A DNA stretch of 64,000 nucleotides from Cristatella mucedo (GCA_009760855.2 WPIO01000137.1:310001-374000), one strand, 5' to 3'; counted from the stretch's first letter, positions 36,801-49,261 are shown. The notes: generated by a model not told the origin, from the letters alone. Made by a program: numbers and translations.

Positions 36801-37840
36801 AATAATATCAATAAGAGTAGGGGAACCACGTCTTTATCTGAATGCTTAATATCTCACATCGAGAGAATTTAGAACATAGAACTAATGATATGCCTTGTAT
36901 AATCTTTCGTTAAGCGAGCCAAGTCCCGAAGTATCATACTTAGGCAAGCGAGCTAAAGAACACAAGACGGCATAAGCCCACTGATAGGTAAGACCCAAAG
37001 TGTGTTCCGTGCACTGAATCCTGCACTCAAGGTTTGCAAACAAAGCACGCAGGAACAAAAAAGCTCACCGTGGCACAGTGCAAGCTAAGCAGAACTGCAG
37101 ACGGCTCTTTAGCTGAGGCTTCAATTATGCAAATACGCTGCAGCCGGTGACAGAAGACAAAGTTGAATTCCAAACTTTCGGTATGCAGGAATTGAGAACC
37201 ACGGCAGCAAAAAGACTTCAACAGTGGGGAATAAAGTAGGCACGGGTTAATGCCAAGGAACTGGTAAGGCAACAGCACAGTGGAGGAGAGAGAAAGTTGG
37301 ATGCCTATGCTGATGAAAGCAAGTGAAGCGATTGGCTGGCCAGAGAAAAAGGGGTGAAGTCAATTCGAAGCTCAAGCAGAAGTAGTCCGATGTTCCAGAT
37401 GGACCAATCATAATTGGCCGGACGAGCTGCTGAGCTTTGCAGCAGTTGTGCACGACTTATGGCACAGGTCAGAAGTATTACGCAAAGGAATCGCAGTAAT
37501 ATAGATGCGATTTCACAAGTGCATAGACTGATATGGCTTCGGCTATCTTGTGTAGGCAGGTTTCGACATGGGCAAATTTCTAAACAGAAATTATGACAAC
37601 TTCATGGTAGAGGCTATATACTCAAGCAAAGGCAATTCGCTTCGAACTATTGTGCCCAAATTACTGGGATATCTTGCTGCAGTGCTGCTTGATAAACTAA
37701 CCAATTATTAGAATGAAGGCTCACTGCTTTGAAGGTGAAATTACCCTGGCCCATGACTATTACCTTGACCTTCTCGTCGTGAAACACCAACACTACATTT
37801 ACATATAAACATGTGGATATATATTTAAATATACACATGC

Positions 37841-37886
<46 letters not shown>

Positions 37887-40800
37887 GCAGTTATATACAT
37901 TTCAAGACAAGAGGCACTGGATAACGATCGGCGAACTGGTCTGCCACCAGAGCATTCAACCGAACATGCTAAGTAAGGCATATTATCGCACACGTCACGA
38001 CCTACTAGATAATGCTTGACAATTTGCTCCATGTTTGTTGTGTCGCCGAAGCCAGGATGCTGATAGAGATCTCTCAGGTAGCCCCAAAGATTGTGATAGT
38101 CAATGATCCTTTTACGGTTGCACTTGAAGTGACCATGGTAAACAGAATCGAATCTCACGAGTGTCGTGTAAAGACGAATGTCAGCCTCGGTAAGTTGCTT
38201 TCCAGCGAGATAGCGGGACTTGGCCAGAATGTTCTCCACCTGTAAGCAATCAAGAGAATCGTATCGTCGTGTACAGACAGGGTCACCTACAGCCGGGCTC
38301 CAAGCACAAATAGGCATCTGGCTACCAACACCTAACTTAGAGAGGAACTGGTGATTTGAGAGCATAGTGAGTCCAAGTGAATCGGGATTGGCTTCACTCT
38401 CTTGCTGCAGGCTTCTCGATGGAAGCTTAAGGACGAGTGCCTTCAGCTCACCCAGTTGTGTTACTACTCAGTAGTGTAACAATAACTCACTGGAGGCAAC
38501 CAGGCTATAAAAACGCAGGATGATTTAAAAAGAAAATGAAATCTGGAGAGAAAAGAAATTACACGAAAGATGGATTATGATGCGCACGTGTACGTTTTCA
38601 GCCATGAGGTAAGGTGCTTGTACTTCATCTTACGTCTATTAGCAGACTATTATGTATTGCCCATTGCAAGAGGGAAAGATAGCTGCTATAGCTCTTCTGC
38701 TGCCATGTAAATGAGGCAGCGGAATCTGCTGGTCTGCACTTTGTCGTCTTTTACTGCAAACTAGTGGCAGATGCAGTTACCCCGAGTGGCATGTAATACT
38801 ATCTGTGGGCTGGTACTTCTTAAGCTAAATCCCCACGTTTTTCAGGCTGATAAAGAAGATATGCAAGCATGATTTGACTGCACAGCTCTGTTGAAGCATC
38901 ATAAATCAGCATTTGACGGCATCATGAGAGAGGTTGGTTCCACAAGAAGATCATAGTCAAACGCCATCACTTTATCACTGATAACATTTGATAGATGCCA
39001 ATGGATTGATAGAGCATCGACCTAATTTCCAGAGTCGGTAGTGGGTTAATTGACTGGATCAAAGATCAGCTATTGGCCAAACATTCACCCATTACTAGAA
39101 AAGACGGCTGAACACTTCTTTATACACCGACGATGTCTGAAAGTGTCCCTGGCAATTGTTTCACTAACTTCATGTTCATGCAAAATGCCGGTCCATCGGT
39201 TTAAAGGCTAGAATTAGAAGTCTCACTTGCATCATTTGCTTGGCTAAATGACAACATTTTTTTGTATTATTGTAATACCTATACTGCTCAGCTGAGGTTG
39301 TAGACCAAGCTAGCTAATATTGATACGTAGCCTCAGGCCCCTAATGGCAGTATGGATGGCCCAGAAAATGTAGAAGCCGACGCCTCCAGCCTTGCAGCGC
39401 CTGAGCGAAAAGCAATTTCTTTCTAGGTGTCCAAACGAGTTTCCATCACGAATGAATAAGAAACTATGAAAGACAGTTTGCAATACCTTATCAAGTCCGC
39501 TGAAGACGTCTTTTGCACCTCCCTCATATGCCTCCTGACTCTGGGCAAATCCAGCTCTGTAGACACCATTGTTGATCTGACTAAAAACAGCATGCGATAG
39601 TTTGTGTCAAAACACATTGCCGAATAGTGGGTTTTAAGCCCATCACTTGCTCCCTGTCGCAACCTGACATGCAGCATCGTGGTTACAGTGAACTGATGAG
39701 CACTAATAACAAGACGAGTACAAGAGTGCGCCGAGATGTGTGCACAACAAGACATAGGACGGGTAGCAATACTACAATGCCCCAGCCTAGCCAGCAGACC
39801 ACCCAGTGATTGCTCTCCTGACGCCGATTGGGTGGGGCTGTAAGACGTGCTGACTCACGTGAACACCCACGAGTTGACCTCGTCGATCTGCGGCTGCAGA
39901 GCTGCAGGGTAAAGGTCAAGCTCGCGCTGCTCGTCCGTGGCACAGAACTCGTTAAACTCCGAGTTGAGCATGCGTACGATCTCACTCGACTCGTTGTTGA
40001 CGATGGTCTTTTTCTTCTTGTCCCAAAGCACTGGGACTGACACACGCCCTTCGTATGCTGCCAAAGGAAGCGTCCTATATTAGCCTCAGTGGACGAAAGT
40101 ACCCACAGTCGGAACCACACGGTTTGACGGTACATCTGGCTCGTTACATCTAATCAATCCCATCACACATTTAAAACTGGGCACAACTTGTCACACAACT
40201 CTTATAGGTGGCTTTACAAAAAAATTTAACGAAAAAATGTTAACGTTTTAACGAAATAATGATGAAATTGAACTTCTAGTCATAGAACACCAAAATTCGA
40301 ATGGCTTGGCTAGCAAATTTTTAATTTGTGAATTTTTAGTATGGCCGTTTTCAGGTGCTTGGAATTTAGACGTCTTCTTTGATAATTGGTATAGGTGCGA
40401 AAGCTAAATTTAAAAAGACCACTCCTACATTTAGCCATCGCGGTTAATCTCTGTCCAAGGTTAGCGAGGTCAGCCGTGATAGCTAGCTAGCTAGCTAGCG
40501 GAAATCTAGCTATAGCTCCCTGGTTCTGTCTAAGGTGGACTCTAAGCTGGACTACTGTAATCCCGTTATGGCTGGCTGGCTGCCAGAAAAGCATTTCGAC
40601 ATTGGCAGCTGCTGATGAATACGGTTGCCAGGCTAGTTACCTTACCCGGGAGATTCAAAAGCCCGTCTCGCTTGCGAAAAAAATAACTGCTATGCTATCC
40701 GGTCGATCAGCTGGTAAAGAGCAACTTTCCTATGCTGACCCACAAGGCCCACCATCACGCGTAGCTTAACCAGCTTAGCCACGTTAAGCCTCTTCGTACT

Positions 40801-40987
40801 CTCAAGTCCTATGTGAACAACCAATAAGCGAGCAGTTCTATTCTCAATCTTTAAGACTTTAGCAATAAACAATGTTTCTTCGCAGTTCTTAGACTATGGA
40901 ACTTGCCTCCACAATTCTTAGGTAGCGACATATTCTCTCCTGCTGCAGACTGTTGCACATCGTTTCCGACCATCCTGAGCTTTGTAC

Positions 40988-41031
<44 letters not shown>

Positions 41032-41418
41032 GTATATAATATATATTATATAGTATATAATATCTATTATATACTATATATTATATATTTCATAATATAT
41101 ATAAATATGTGTGTGTATATATTTGTACTTTGCTCACTTTGCTGATAGTCCTCCACACTCAGCTATGCCTATCATTTTATCTTTGTTGCCTGAACGGAAA
41201 TGTATTGGCTACTTCAGGCAAACCAAAAGCCGTTCAGCCTTTAAGGGTGCTACAGAAAACTTTCAGCGTAACAGCCACCCATTTAGGCCTCGTGCCTTTC
41301 TAGAGAAACAAACGAAGACACATTTCATTACGTTCACTTCGGTGTTTTCTTCTAAGTGTTCCAGCCCCCTGGTTTTCGCAAGTAACGTCTAGCGTACTAT
41401 GACCTGCCTCAAATACAG

Positions 41419-41486
<68 letters not shown>

Positions 41487-44400
41487 AAGCCTGTGGATTG
41501 TAATTACAAGACTAAACTATATGGCTAGCAATATTGTCAGCTTGGAAGTATGGTTCATTAAAATTCAATATGTTACCTCGGTCTGGCTCATGCTAATGAA
41601 CTCGTGACCCTTATCAACGTTGAGTGGCCTAGCACAAGAAAGACTGATTGCAAGCTGACCAGCTTATTTCGCATGCTGACGATAGAACCGGCATTTGGGA
41701 GTGGGCTACCCTGCTCAAACAGCAGCGGAATACAACTCCATCCCGAGCTCTTGGCGACTTAACATTAGTGGATTTTAACTTGTATAGGTGGCCAAATGGT
41801 CAGCACATGCTAGCTTACCATCCATCTGTGCAGGAGCATTTTTGGTGACTATTTATGTCAGGTATGAAGTATCTTTCAAATTATTGATCTATTGCTATTT
41901 CAACTGCTTTGTGAAGCCACTCATTGTTTGACAAATTAACTGTTTTTGCCATTTATATACAGTGTCCATTTAAAACATCAATGCTATTCAGATGCAGCGT
42001 ATATTTATATTTTAATATCAATCAAGCGCATGCATGGCTTATTAAGTTTTGGAGTACTGTTCAAGTTAAATAACCCTCTTAGTCCATAGAAAGATGTGTG
42101 GTCTCTAATCCTTCGCAGTCAGCTCAGGCTACTCGTGCTTTCAAGGCAAATTCTTCTACTTAAATTGCTTCGAGGTAGATCTGTTGGCTGATTCTCAACT
42201 TGGAGGGTGTGTGACCCGAAAAATTTTTAAGTAGAGGGCTAGACCAGCAACATTTTTGTTTGGCGTAAAGCCGGAAGACAATGAAGACTATGGCATGTAA
42301 TCAAATTTCCATTCGATGCGAATTCAGCAGTTGCTCTTAAATTAGACGTACGGCGTGATTTTGTCATTGGTGGCGCTCAGCTGTTATATTAACGGTGGCC
42401 AACTCTAGGGGTGGGGCTTTGCCCCCTGGCTAGCCTCTTGGCTGATCTATACTGACTTATTTATGTATGACCTGCGTGTTAGGCATGCTGCAAAGGAAGC
42501 AAGGTCGAATGGTCGGTGTGAGCGTGCTCAGTGACAACAAGCATAACAATTTTAGGTGCGACATGAACGGGGTTAATATATCGATATGGTTAATAGCTGC
42601 AAGCACACTGTCAGCACTCATAAGCCCACAAAGAACAAATCCCAGCGACTCACTAAGTGCTGTAAAAAAAAGTTTGTTTTCGGATTATTTTTTTAAATGC
42701 GTCAACTAAGGTATATCGTGACGTCAGTCGGGAATAAATTCCAGGATTTATGAGCATATGAACTGAAGGCACGGTCTGCAAAGGATTTGGTGTTGGATTG
42801 AGAGACAGCTAAGCGATTTGAGTCAGGTTTAATGCCTAGCTCAGAGGGAAAACAGTTTTGACGCATAGGCTGAAGCCAGAGAATGAATGTACCTAGAAGT
42901 GAGTGACATAACTTCGAAGTCGATGCACTACATTAGTGGGAGTTAGTGCAGAACGGCAAGAAGTGGTGTGATGTGGCTGGCAACTGAATCACCACAGTAA
43001 GTACACAAAACTATAAATGCAGGCACGCCCTGTCTTGGATCACAGCAGATGCTAAGGTTGCCGTTCGACATTCGGTAACAATTACAATAGTATATGTGTA
43101 AAATGCACGAATTCAGCCAAACGCACAATGATTTGTCTCTGGCACGTACATTTAAGCATGGGCTTTAAGGTATGAAGTGAAGTCTCGTGAAGTTGCTAAA
43201 TTGGTTGAGAAAGTGTTTGGCAAGCGTGTCGGTGCCTGATCACTTTCTACTAGGTGGCGAATCGGTCTTCCCAAATTACTTCGTTAAACCGCATTCGTCT
43301 GTATTACTAGATGCATGGCATATATAAATACGTACAGGTTATGAATACATATGCACTCAGGGGACGTAAGTATTTAGGCGTTTCAGCATGGGCCATGTCT
43401 TGACGCTGTTGGGGCTGCTCTCAGGCTGTAAGCCATTCTCAAGAAAGGCTCTACAGACCGCTTAAAATCCAGCTCAGTTTTGTCAGAGCTTGAATCGTTG
43501 CATTGAATCGTCCCACTTGGGAGCTTCGACTCCTTAGAAAAGCCCGATAGCTTTATCTGGATACCGATCCCTAAAGGGCACGAAGAAGTTGCAAAGTTAT
43601 AGCCACATTGTATGCCCAGGCAGCCAGTAGTGAAAAATAAGTTGTAGCTCTTTCTAGAGAGACGAATTCAAAGCCGTGTGCCGAAGTCGCACTGTCGGAC
43701 AAGACTCCGGAAACAAGCAGACATCCCTTCAAAGCCTGGTGGCTACTTGAGAGGAGCTATCTATCAGACCTCCAGCCTAGGGAGAGTAAAGAGAGTGCTC
43801 TTGGTAAAGACCGAGGGCTGAAACGACTGCGACATCGAGTTAGAGCAGTCCGGCCCCTCCCAATTGGCCAGATACAAATGGTATCGATACAGCCAGAATG
43901 CAGCATTGACGAATATTAACCTGAGAACTGCTTTAATTACTGTGGTGTGTACGAGAGAACTTGTCAACCTTAAGGCATATGTTTCCTTTTCCTGTCAAGG
44001 TGCTGCTGCTGGACTAGGTGGCCGATCCCGATCCCAAGCGATCTAGCATCCGGTCACGTGAAGTCGACTCTGCTTAAAAGAAAAATGCTCGGGCTTAAAA
44101 ATAGGCATTCTTACGTGCGGGAGTATTCCCGTGTCAGGAGTGAGAGTAATATTGCAAAAAAAATGTGGAACGTGGAACTGCTATTCTTATAGGCGAAATA
44201 CTCCTACATCCGAAATTCCTATCTTCGAATTCGACTGTACCTCCAGCCGAAGCCATTTCATACATTTCTCTGAGTGTCTTTTTGCCGTTGACGGTGTCAG
44301 CAGTGCAGTCAGGTACCTGCAAAATAAACGGGATTCTGCAACGTCATCTGCCGCAGCCCGATATCTGCGTTTATCACATTTTTTCAGAGCGCGTTTAAGC

Positions 44401-46642
44401 GGGTGCCAAAACACGGCATACATTATATGCAGAGACCTCAAGATTGCTATTTCTACACAAATCACGTCTCGGAACACTGAACCTTACAGAGCCTGTCCGC
44501 GTTAATGTATTGCATTCCAGGTCAAATGCTTCATATACTTACAGAAAGCAGGCTACGTAAGCAAAAACTACTTTGAGCCCTTGCACAATATCAATCGATC
44601 ACCAATGTTTACTGACGTATGTGGGTTACGATGATTTCGAATACCCATAATAATTGCTTCTAGTTCTAAGCTTTCAAGTCTATATTATGGCATTCTCATC
44701 AACAGATGTACTAAGTCTATCAGCCGCAGCAAATTAGTTAAGATCTGAAGCACTAAATATTCACCACATTTATCTGCAGCTTAATAATAAAAATAGTATT
44801 GGTTATAGCAACCACAGAAAAGTAAATATATTTACATTTACTGTAACGGAAGCATGATCGAATGGTTAGTATTCTCAATGAACAACGAGCAATACATAAC
44901 ATGGTTACAGGTGACATGCACAGGGTCGGCGTAGTTTGCCAAAACATACGACTCTATGCAAGCAAATGCCTTAAGAGGGCTATACAAATAAAAATAATAA
45001 TGCACTTGATAAAGCCCACTCCGAGAATTCAATCTCTTTCTAGGTGCTTTACATTTGCTGCAAAGGGAAATGCAATTGAATGGTGAGTAATATCATGGTT
45101 GACAAACAAACAACATGAATAACATGATTAGGGGTGACATGCACAGGGTCAGCATGCAAATGTGGTTTGTGGCAGCATGCACAGTGTCAGCAAGCATAAG
45201 CATATGAAGGACGAATCACAGCGACCCACTAAATGCTGTCCTAAATAGGTGTGTTTTTAGGTTCCTTTTAAATGTGGTCAGGTCAGGGGATGTTCTGACG
45301 CAGGTCGGGAGGGAGTTCCAGGCTTTGGGAGCATACGAACTAAATGCACGATCTCCAAAGGATTTGAGATTTGTACGAGGTATCAGTAGACTGTTAAATT
45401 CCGAAAAGCATGTGATACGATGCTTGGCCTGGTGGGGGAGTAGATCTGAGAGATAGGCTGGAGCGATAGAATGAAGTGACCTAAAAGTGAGCGACAAAAC
45501 CTTGAAGTCAATCCGATGCTTGACTCGTAGCCAGCACTGGTCGGCGAGAAGTGGTGTGATGTGGCAGCTGCAATGCTCACGACAGACAAGCCTAGCTGCT
45601 GAGTTTTATACCAGCTGTAATCGCCTGATCGCACATGCTGGTAGGCCAGTAAGCAGTGAGTTGCAGAAGTCGAGACGGGATGTCACGAATGCATGGACCA
45701 ACTTAAACGTTGTATCCTTATCTAAACAAGCCCGAATTTTAGCAATGTTATGTAGCTGAAAGTAGGCAGACTTGACTGTAGACCTGATTCGGTCGTCTAA
45801 CAGGAAGTCACTTTAGAACATGAAACCTAGATTTCGAGCTGATTCAACAGGAGATATGCTGGCAGAGCCAATTTTGAGTGTAAGTCTTTCCAATTTGTGA
45901 AACACACTGGGTTGGCCCATAACTGGTCAGTCAGTTTTATCATCGTTTAGTTTTTCCATTCATGCGCGGATGTCATCAATGCATGCAGCAAGTGAGTTGA
46001 GAGAATTTGGGGTGTTACGTTTCGTCACACTGCTAGGCGTATCCCAGGCCGAGTAAAACGTGTCCAGCTGTGGCTCAGGCACATTAAAACAGGCCAGGCA
46101 ATTAAACCAGAGGCTTAATTAAAGTGCCATCGTCGTCTGCATTTACGACCTTAGCCAAATGACAAGGTAATGACAGGTTCAGAAGCGCAGGGGCATGGTG
46201 AGAGGCTTCCATTGGTAAACATGCAGCACTCAAGCAACCAGTTTTACTGGCTGGATTGCATAGATAACTTGCCTCTGGATTAAAGCTCCATCCGGGTGGA
46301 TTCTCCAGGAACCAGTCAACGACGTCGAGAGAGATACATGCATTTAGTCCCTTAAGATGCCGTACAATAATAGTCCGGTGTGCCCATGGGCAAGCCCAAG
46401 ATACGTACAGATGGTAGCGGCCAGATTCCGGAACGAACTCTGTGCTGCCGTCAGCTGCAAAACATTAAAGTCCATGTTGCTGGGCATTATCTACAAGTGG
46501 CAAACACTATAACTTCACAGTGACCGGGCACACGCATCGCTGGAGTGACACCTTTAATCCAGTTACGGAAGGATGACTCCTTTCGCACGAAGTGACCGGC
46601 ATTAATAGGTAGACTCGTCGAAGCTTGAGCTGTCGAAGCCAT
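33707..46642 (-). CDS. Glutathionyl-hydroquinone reductase (Xi-class GST), gene B, complete, seven exons
   Basis: This is the inverted paralogue of gene A. In transcription order the exons are 46642-46552, 46454-46273, 44316-44241, 40057-39859, 39580-39487, 38239-38006 and 33802-33707. They total 972 nt and encode 323 residues. Every exon after the first equals its gene A counterpart in length, and intron phases match. Landmarks are WACPWAHR (catalytic Cys), [66 protein letters not shown] and [10 protein letters not shown]. By hand count 243 of 292 residues in exons 2-7 are identical to gene A, and no conserved site is lost, so both copies look functional. Intron 2 begins with GC instead of GT. 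Introns 3 and 6 are about 4.2 kb and contain LINEs; introns 1 and 4 are short (97 and 278 bp). The role is as for gene A: reduction of glutathione-conjugated quinones. Confidence 0.92.
34525..34690 (+). mobile_element. tRNA-derived SINE (second type), decayed
   Basis: The head is 'gggtcttagcccatgggtaa' with 'ggtgcttgctcttcacgatc'; the body includes 'tgcaagcagtgacgac'. It is in intron 6 of gene B. Confidence 0.55.
34748..34893 (-). mobile_element. tRNA-derived SINE with LINE-A-like tail
   Basis: It starts with aatataattcatttgctt and shares ccaagagaacttaatctcta, ggcgcttcacatatgcctcg and the B-box complement gggctcgagccca with 14478-14640. It ends with the A-box complement near 34885. Confidence 0.78.
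34894..35627. other. Gene B intron 6, AT-rich spacer
   Basis: AT-rich. No exon or repeat family was recognised. Confidence 0.4.
35628..36590 (-). mobile_element. LINE-A, well-preserved 3' kilobase
   Basis: The - strand has an open frame of 161 codons: [75 protein letters not shown], ending [15 protein letters not shown] 3' UTR and (ATT)n tail follow. This is the least decayed LINE-A C-terminus here and served as reference for the others. Confidence 0.87.
36591..37840. other. Gene B intron 6, unannotated part
   Basis: No exon, SINE or LINE was identified. Confidence 0.35.
37844..37883 (+). repeat. (TA)n microsatellite
   Basis: A pure TA tract of about 40 bp, 120 bp downstream (in transcription) of gene B exon 6. 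Confidence 0.95.
38006..38239 (-). CDS. GHR gene B exon 6, GST C-terminal domain
   Basis: It has 234 nt; acceptor gattgcttacag, donor CTA|gtaggt. It encodes [39 protein letters not shown] and [19 protein letters not shown]. Confidence 0.93.
38590..38730 (+). mobile_element. SINE remnant (second type)
   Basis: 'ccatgaggtaaggtgcttgt' and 'tgtattgcccattgcaagag' match the 30228 SINE with many differences; the B-box is lost. It is in intron 5 of gene B. Confidence 0.5.
39487..39580 (-). CDS. GHR gene B exon 5
   Basis: It has 94 nt; acceptor ctgtttttag, donor AAG|gtattg. It encodes [20 protein letters not shown]. Confidence 0.92.
39859..40057 (-). CDS. GHR gene B exon 4
   Basis: It has 199 nt; acceptor tcctttggcag, donor TCAC|gtgagt. 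It encodes [40 protein letters not shown] and [13 protein letters not shown]. Confidence 0.93.
40520..41300 (+). mobile_element. Decayed LINE-B with internal TA expansion
   Basis: Diverged LINE-B C-terminal blocks ([15 protein letters not shown]-like, [10 protein letters not shown], then ...[14 protein letters not shown] and the terminal ...AYRKLSA region) are interrupted at 40989-41110 by TA-rich sequence. It is in intron 3 of gene B, in the opposite orientation to the gene. Confidence 0.65.
40989..41110 (+). repeat. TA-rich microsatellite
   Basis: A TA tract of about 35 bp, then imperfect tatataatatatattatat repeats, inside the LINE-B fragment. Confidence 0.9.
41421..41482 (+). repeat. Compound (TA)n(GA)n microsatellite
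   Basis: About 30 bp of TA followed directly by about 32 bp of GA. Confidence 0.96.
41483..42469. other. Gene B intron 3, unannotated part
   Basis: Nothing recognised. Confidence 0.4.
42470..43000 (-). mobile_element. Decayed LINE-A 3' fragment
   Basis: Landmarks in - orientation: ctgcaaaggaagcaaggtcg, tcagtcgggaataaattcca and gcacggtctgcaaaggattt. Substitutions and indels are heavy. Confidence 0.6.
43001..44240. other. Gene B intron 3, remaining part
   Basis: No exon or repeat family was recognised. Confidence 0.35.
44241..44316 (-). CDS. GHR gene B exon 3
   Basis: It has 76 nt; acceptor ttattttgcag, donor GGAG|gtacag. It encodes [20 protein letters not shown], 20 of 25 residues matching or close to gene A. 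Confidence 0.9.
44790..44935 (-). mobile_element. Decayed LINE-A 3' end
   Basis: 'acatttactgtaacggaagc', 'gatcgaatggttagta' and 'gtgacatgcacagggtcg' are LINE-A landmarks. A younger copy lies 60 bp away. Confidence 0.5.
44998..46010 (-). mobile_element. LINE-A in gene B intron 2
   Basis: About 1 kb, same orientation as gene B. The C-terminal frame is intact from [20 protein letters not shown] to [14 protein letters not shown]. Upstream blocks extend to the 'aactggtcagtcagttttat' RT segment. Confidence 0.82.
46273..46454 (-). CDS. GHR gene B exon 2, catalytic cysteine
   Basis: It has 182 nt; acceptor atgttttgcag, donor GAG|gcaagt (GC donor). It encodes [24 protein letters not shown] and [16 protein letters not shown]. 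Confidence 0.92.
46552..46642 (-). CDS. GHR gene B exon 1
   Basis: It has 30 codons plus one base; donor AAAG|gtgtca. The N-terminal half is unlike gene A, but [14 protein letters not shown] aligns with YVRKDSVFRDWVK. Intron 1 is 97 bp. Confidence 0.85.
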
Positions 46643-46664
46643 TGCACTGGACTGTGGCAATCTC
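46643..46664 (-). other. Candidate 5' UTR part of gene B exon 1
   Basis: 22 nt between an acceptor (reverse strand cgctttcccag) and the ATG, the same length as in gene A. Confidence 0.45.
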
Positions 46665-48644
46665 CTGGGAAAGCGATGAGCAAAGATCCTGAAATTGTCA
46701 GCAGAGCAGACTCAAATGGATGCAATAACTACATTTCCACAACTGCTCCGGTGCACTAGAAGACTAAATGCATAGCTTTAGCTAGATTGCTTTAAGCCCT
46801 ACTCCACCGGCCTCACGGGCGGCTGAGCTTGGCACCGGCTGATGCTGGGGTCGACCAATTAGCCACCCCTGCTAACCACTGGAGCAGGGCTGCCTCCTGG
46901 GTGGGTGGGGGCCGTGCAAAGCAGTAGCCAGTGAACTAGTGCCGGCCTACCTCGTAGCAGACTTGACTGCAGCGGTTGCTACACGGGAAACGACGATGGA
47001 AGCCAACTCGTACGGCAGGACAGACCGGCACTCTCCCAAGCCAGCAATTTATCCCAGCGTTTGCGGCCCGAAATGAAAAAAGATACTGCAAAGTCATGGT
47101 GCACAGTTGGAGGTCTCGCCAAGGCCTGGCTGACTGCAGCTGGCAGCAGGCAGTGATGACTCGGCAAAAAAAAGTCATTGTTTGCCAAAACCGATAGAGG
47201 CAGGCTGACAAAGGCCAGCTTCAATGACTCAGCAAAAGAAGCTATGCGTCGTGCGGTATGCACATTTACGACAGGCGAACGCAGATCTGTGCAGAGCTGA
47301 ACGAATCTCTCTTGTGCCAGCCGATTCTTTACCATTGCATATATACGTACCCAGCCGACAGGTTAATATACTGTACGCCAGGTAGGCATAGTTTCTGGAT
47401 GTGGGATTGGTTGGCCGAGAGACGCTTTGCCCTTTGGCTTGAGACAGGCTCGAGGGCAGCCGAGGTTTTGCTTGTCGCCAGCTCCGCTTTAATTGAGAGA
47501 CTGGATTGCCAGACTCAATTTCTTAAACGAGTAACCTGAGTGGGCGGAGCTTAGACAGCCGATAAATAGGACATTGCATGCCCCTGTACAGAGAGGGAAT
47601 GCGACGGCACCGGGCGTTCAAATGCAGTCTGGAGAAATAGGCCTGCCCTTCAGTGGCGAACATTCGAATGCGAAGTGCGGTTTGACCGATCACATTTCCA
47701 GCCGGAATTCACCACTTCGGCCCTACCTACACTGCCAGCCATCGCTCCACAGTGGCCTGCAAATGGATCTCTGCCTACGGTAGGTCTGAGAGCTTGGTTT
47801 AGGATCAAACACTTATGTCTACCTTACCGCTGAAGGGAATACATTTTTTGTCAGATCTAAGAATAAAAGACCTGCATGGCTGGAGATTAGACTCTTGGGA
47901 GGGAGTTGGGTACACACTGACGCAGTCAATCAACAACCGAGGACACTCCATCGGAGTCGTATGAGCATCGAGAAGGCAACAACTGAATACCACCGCAGAC
48001 GCCCTCGAAAGCAGCGCTTGCAGAACGACAGCTGAGTCACGTTTTGAGCGGTGCTGTTCTGTGTTGTGGAGTAGAAACAGGGGTCGTTAGAGGTTAAGGA
48101 GCAGAAGTCAAAGTGGTCAGACTTCCGGTTAGCTAATAGGAGCAGGGATCGTATCGTGGCGAGCCTGGGTTTTAGATCGCTTAATTCACACAGAAGGCGA
48201 CCAGTATTACACTTGAGCGCCTCAAGAGAAAACTGACGATATAGCTCCGTTGTGTAAGTCGCTCTGTTTTTAAAGGTTGTTGATAAACACGCTGTAGCTG
48301 CTAACCAATTTAGACATTGGGCCACATACATGGCACTCGCAACAGCACTGGCTCTAGCCAAGGCTAGAGTGTCTTGCAGGCTGCCTCGATGCACGTCCGT
48401 ATTCTCTCAGTGGCCGAGCAAAGCCACAATAAAAGAGCACATACATTAATATAGCTTATTGATACAATATCTACAACCCAAGGCCGTATATACTTCAGCC
48501 TAAGAGGATTGAGCGTCCTGCAGCATCCACAGCATACAACAGTACTCGGCTGGCCATTAAAAATGCAATCGGTACATTGTTCATATCTCCACCACTCGCA
48601 AATAATCACCTCAACAGACAGGCGGATCCGGTTTTTTACGAATA
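46665..48644. other. 5' flank of gene B, no recognised gene
   Basis: This should contain the gene B promoter and any upstream exon; no TATA box stands out. A - strand open frame of about 154 codons (47930-48394) has no family I recognise and no supporting splice partner, so it is not called. Confidence 0.35.
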
Positions 48645-48865
48645 ATATTATCATAATAATGCACTTGATTAAGCGCCCTCAGAGAACTCAATCTCTCTCT
48701 AGGCGCTTTACATTTGCTGCAAAGGGAAATGCAATTGAATTGTGAGTAATATCATGCTAGATAAACAAACAACATGAATAACATGGTTAGGGGTGACATG
48801 CACAGGGTCAGTATGCAAATGTGGTTAGTGGCAGCATGCACAGTGTCAGCACGCATAAGCACGAT
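48645..48865 (-). mobile_element. LINE-A 3' end
   Basis: AATAATATTATCATAATAAT, then cttgattaagcgccctcaga and the full 3' UTR landmarks to 'cagcacgcataagcac'. It is truncated before the coding part. Confidence 0.75.
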
Positions 48866-49261
48866 TATTATATAGTATATACGAAGGGCGCCAATACCGG
48901 GAAATACCGTTTTTGCAGGTGTGAGACCTGCGTCTAACGGTGCGGGCGAACCGCAGAGAGCAAGGACAAAAATGCAACATAATATAACATATTATACTAA
49001 ATTTATTGCAATTTAATATAATAGAATGTAACCCCGAGTGCTCTAGCTGCAGCCTCATCCACCTAATATGGCATCGCTTGTTAATAGAGCCAGCACAAAT
49101 CCTGCTCTAGGCACAGTGCCCATTGTAGGCTGCTAAACATGGTCGTCAGTGCCTGTTTAAATTTATGACAAGTAAAGAGTAAAGACGTTTTGTTATATCT
49201 AATCTGCTTTAGTTTTATCTCTGAAATCTTTACTCAAAACGGTGAATCTTAAAACCTAAAA

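Noticed and set aside
38012-38245. Open + strand frame across gene B exon 6
   Set aside because: Antisense shadow of a real exon. The - strand carries the GST motifs and splice sites. The same applies to open frames opposite 26444-26677 and 39859-40057.
40482-40501. Short (TAGC)n run as a functional motif
   Set aside because: A simple tetranucleotide slippage product of about five units, without other signal.
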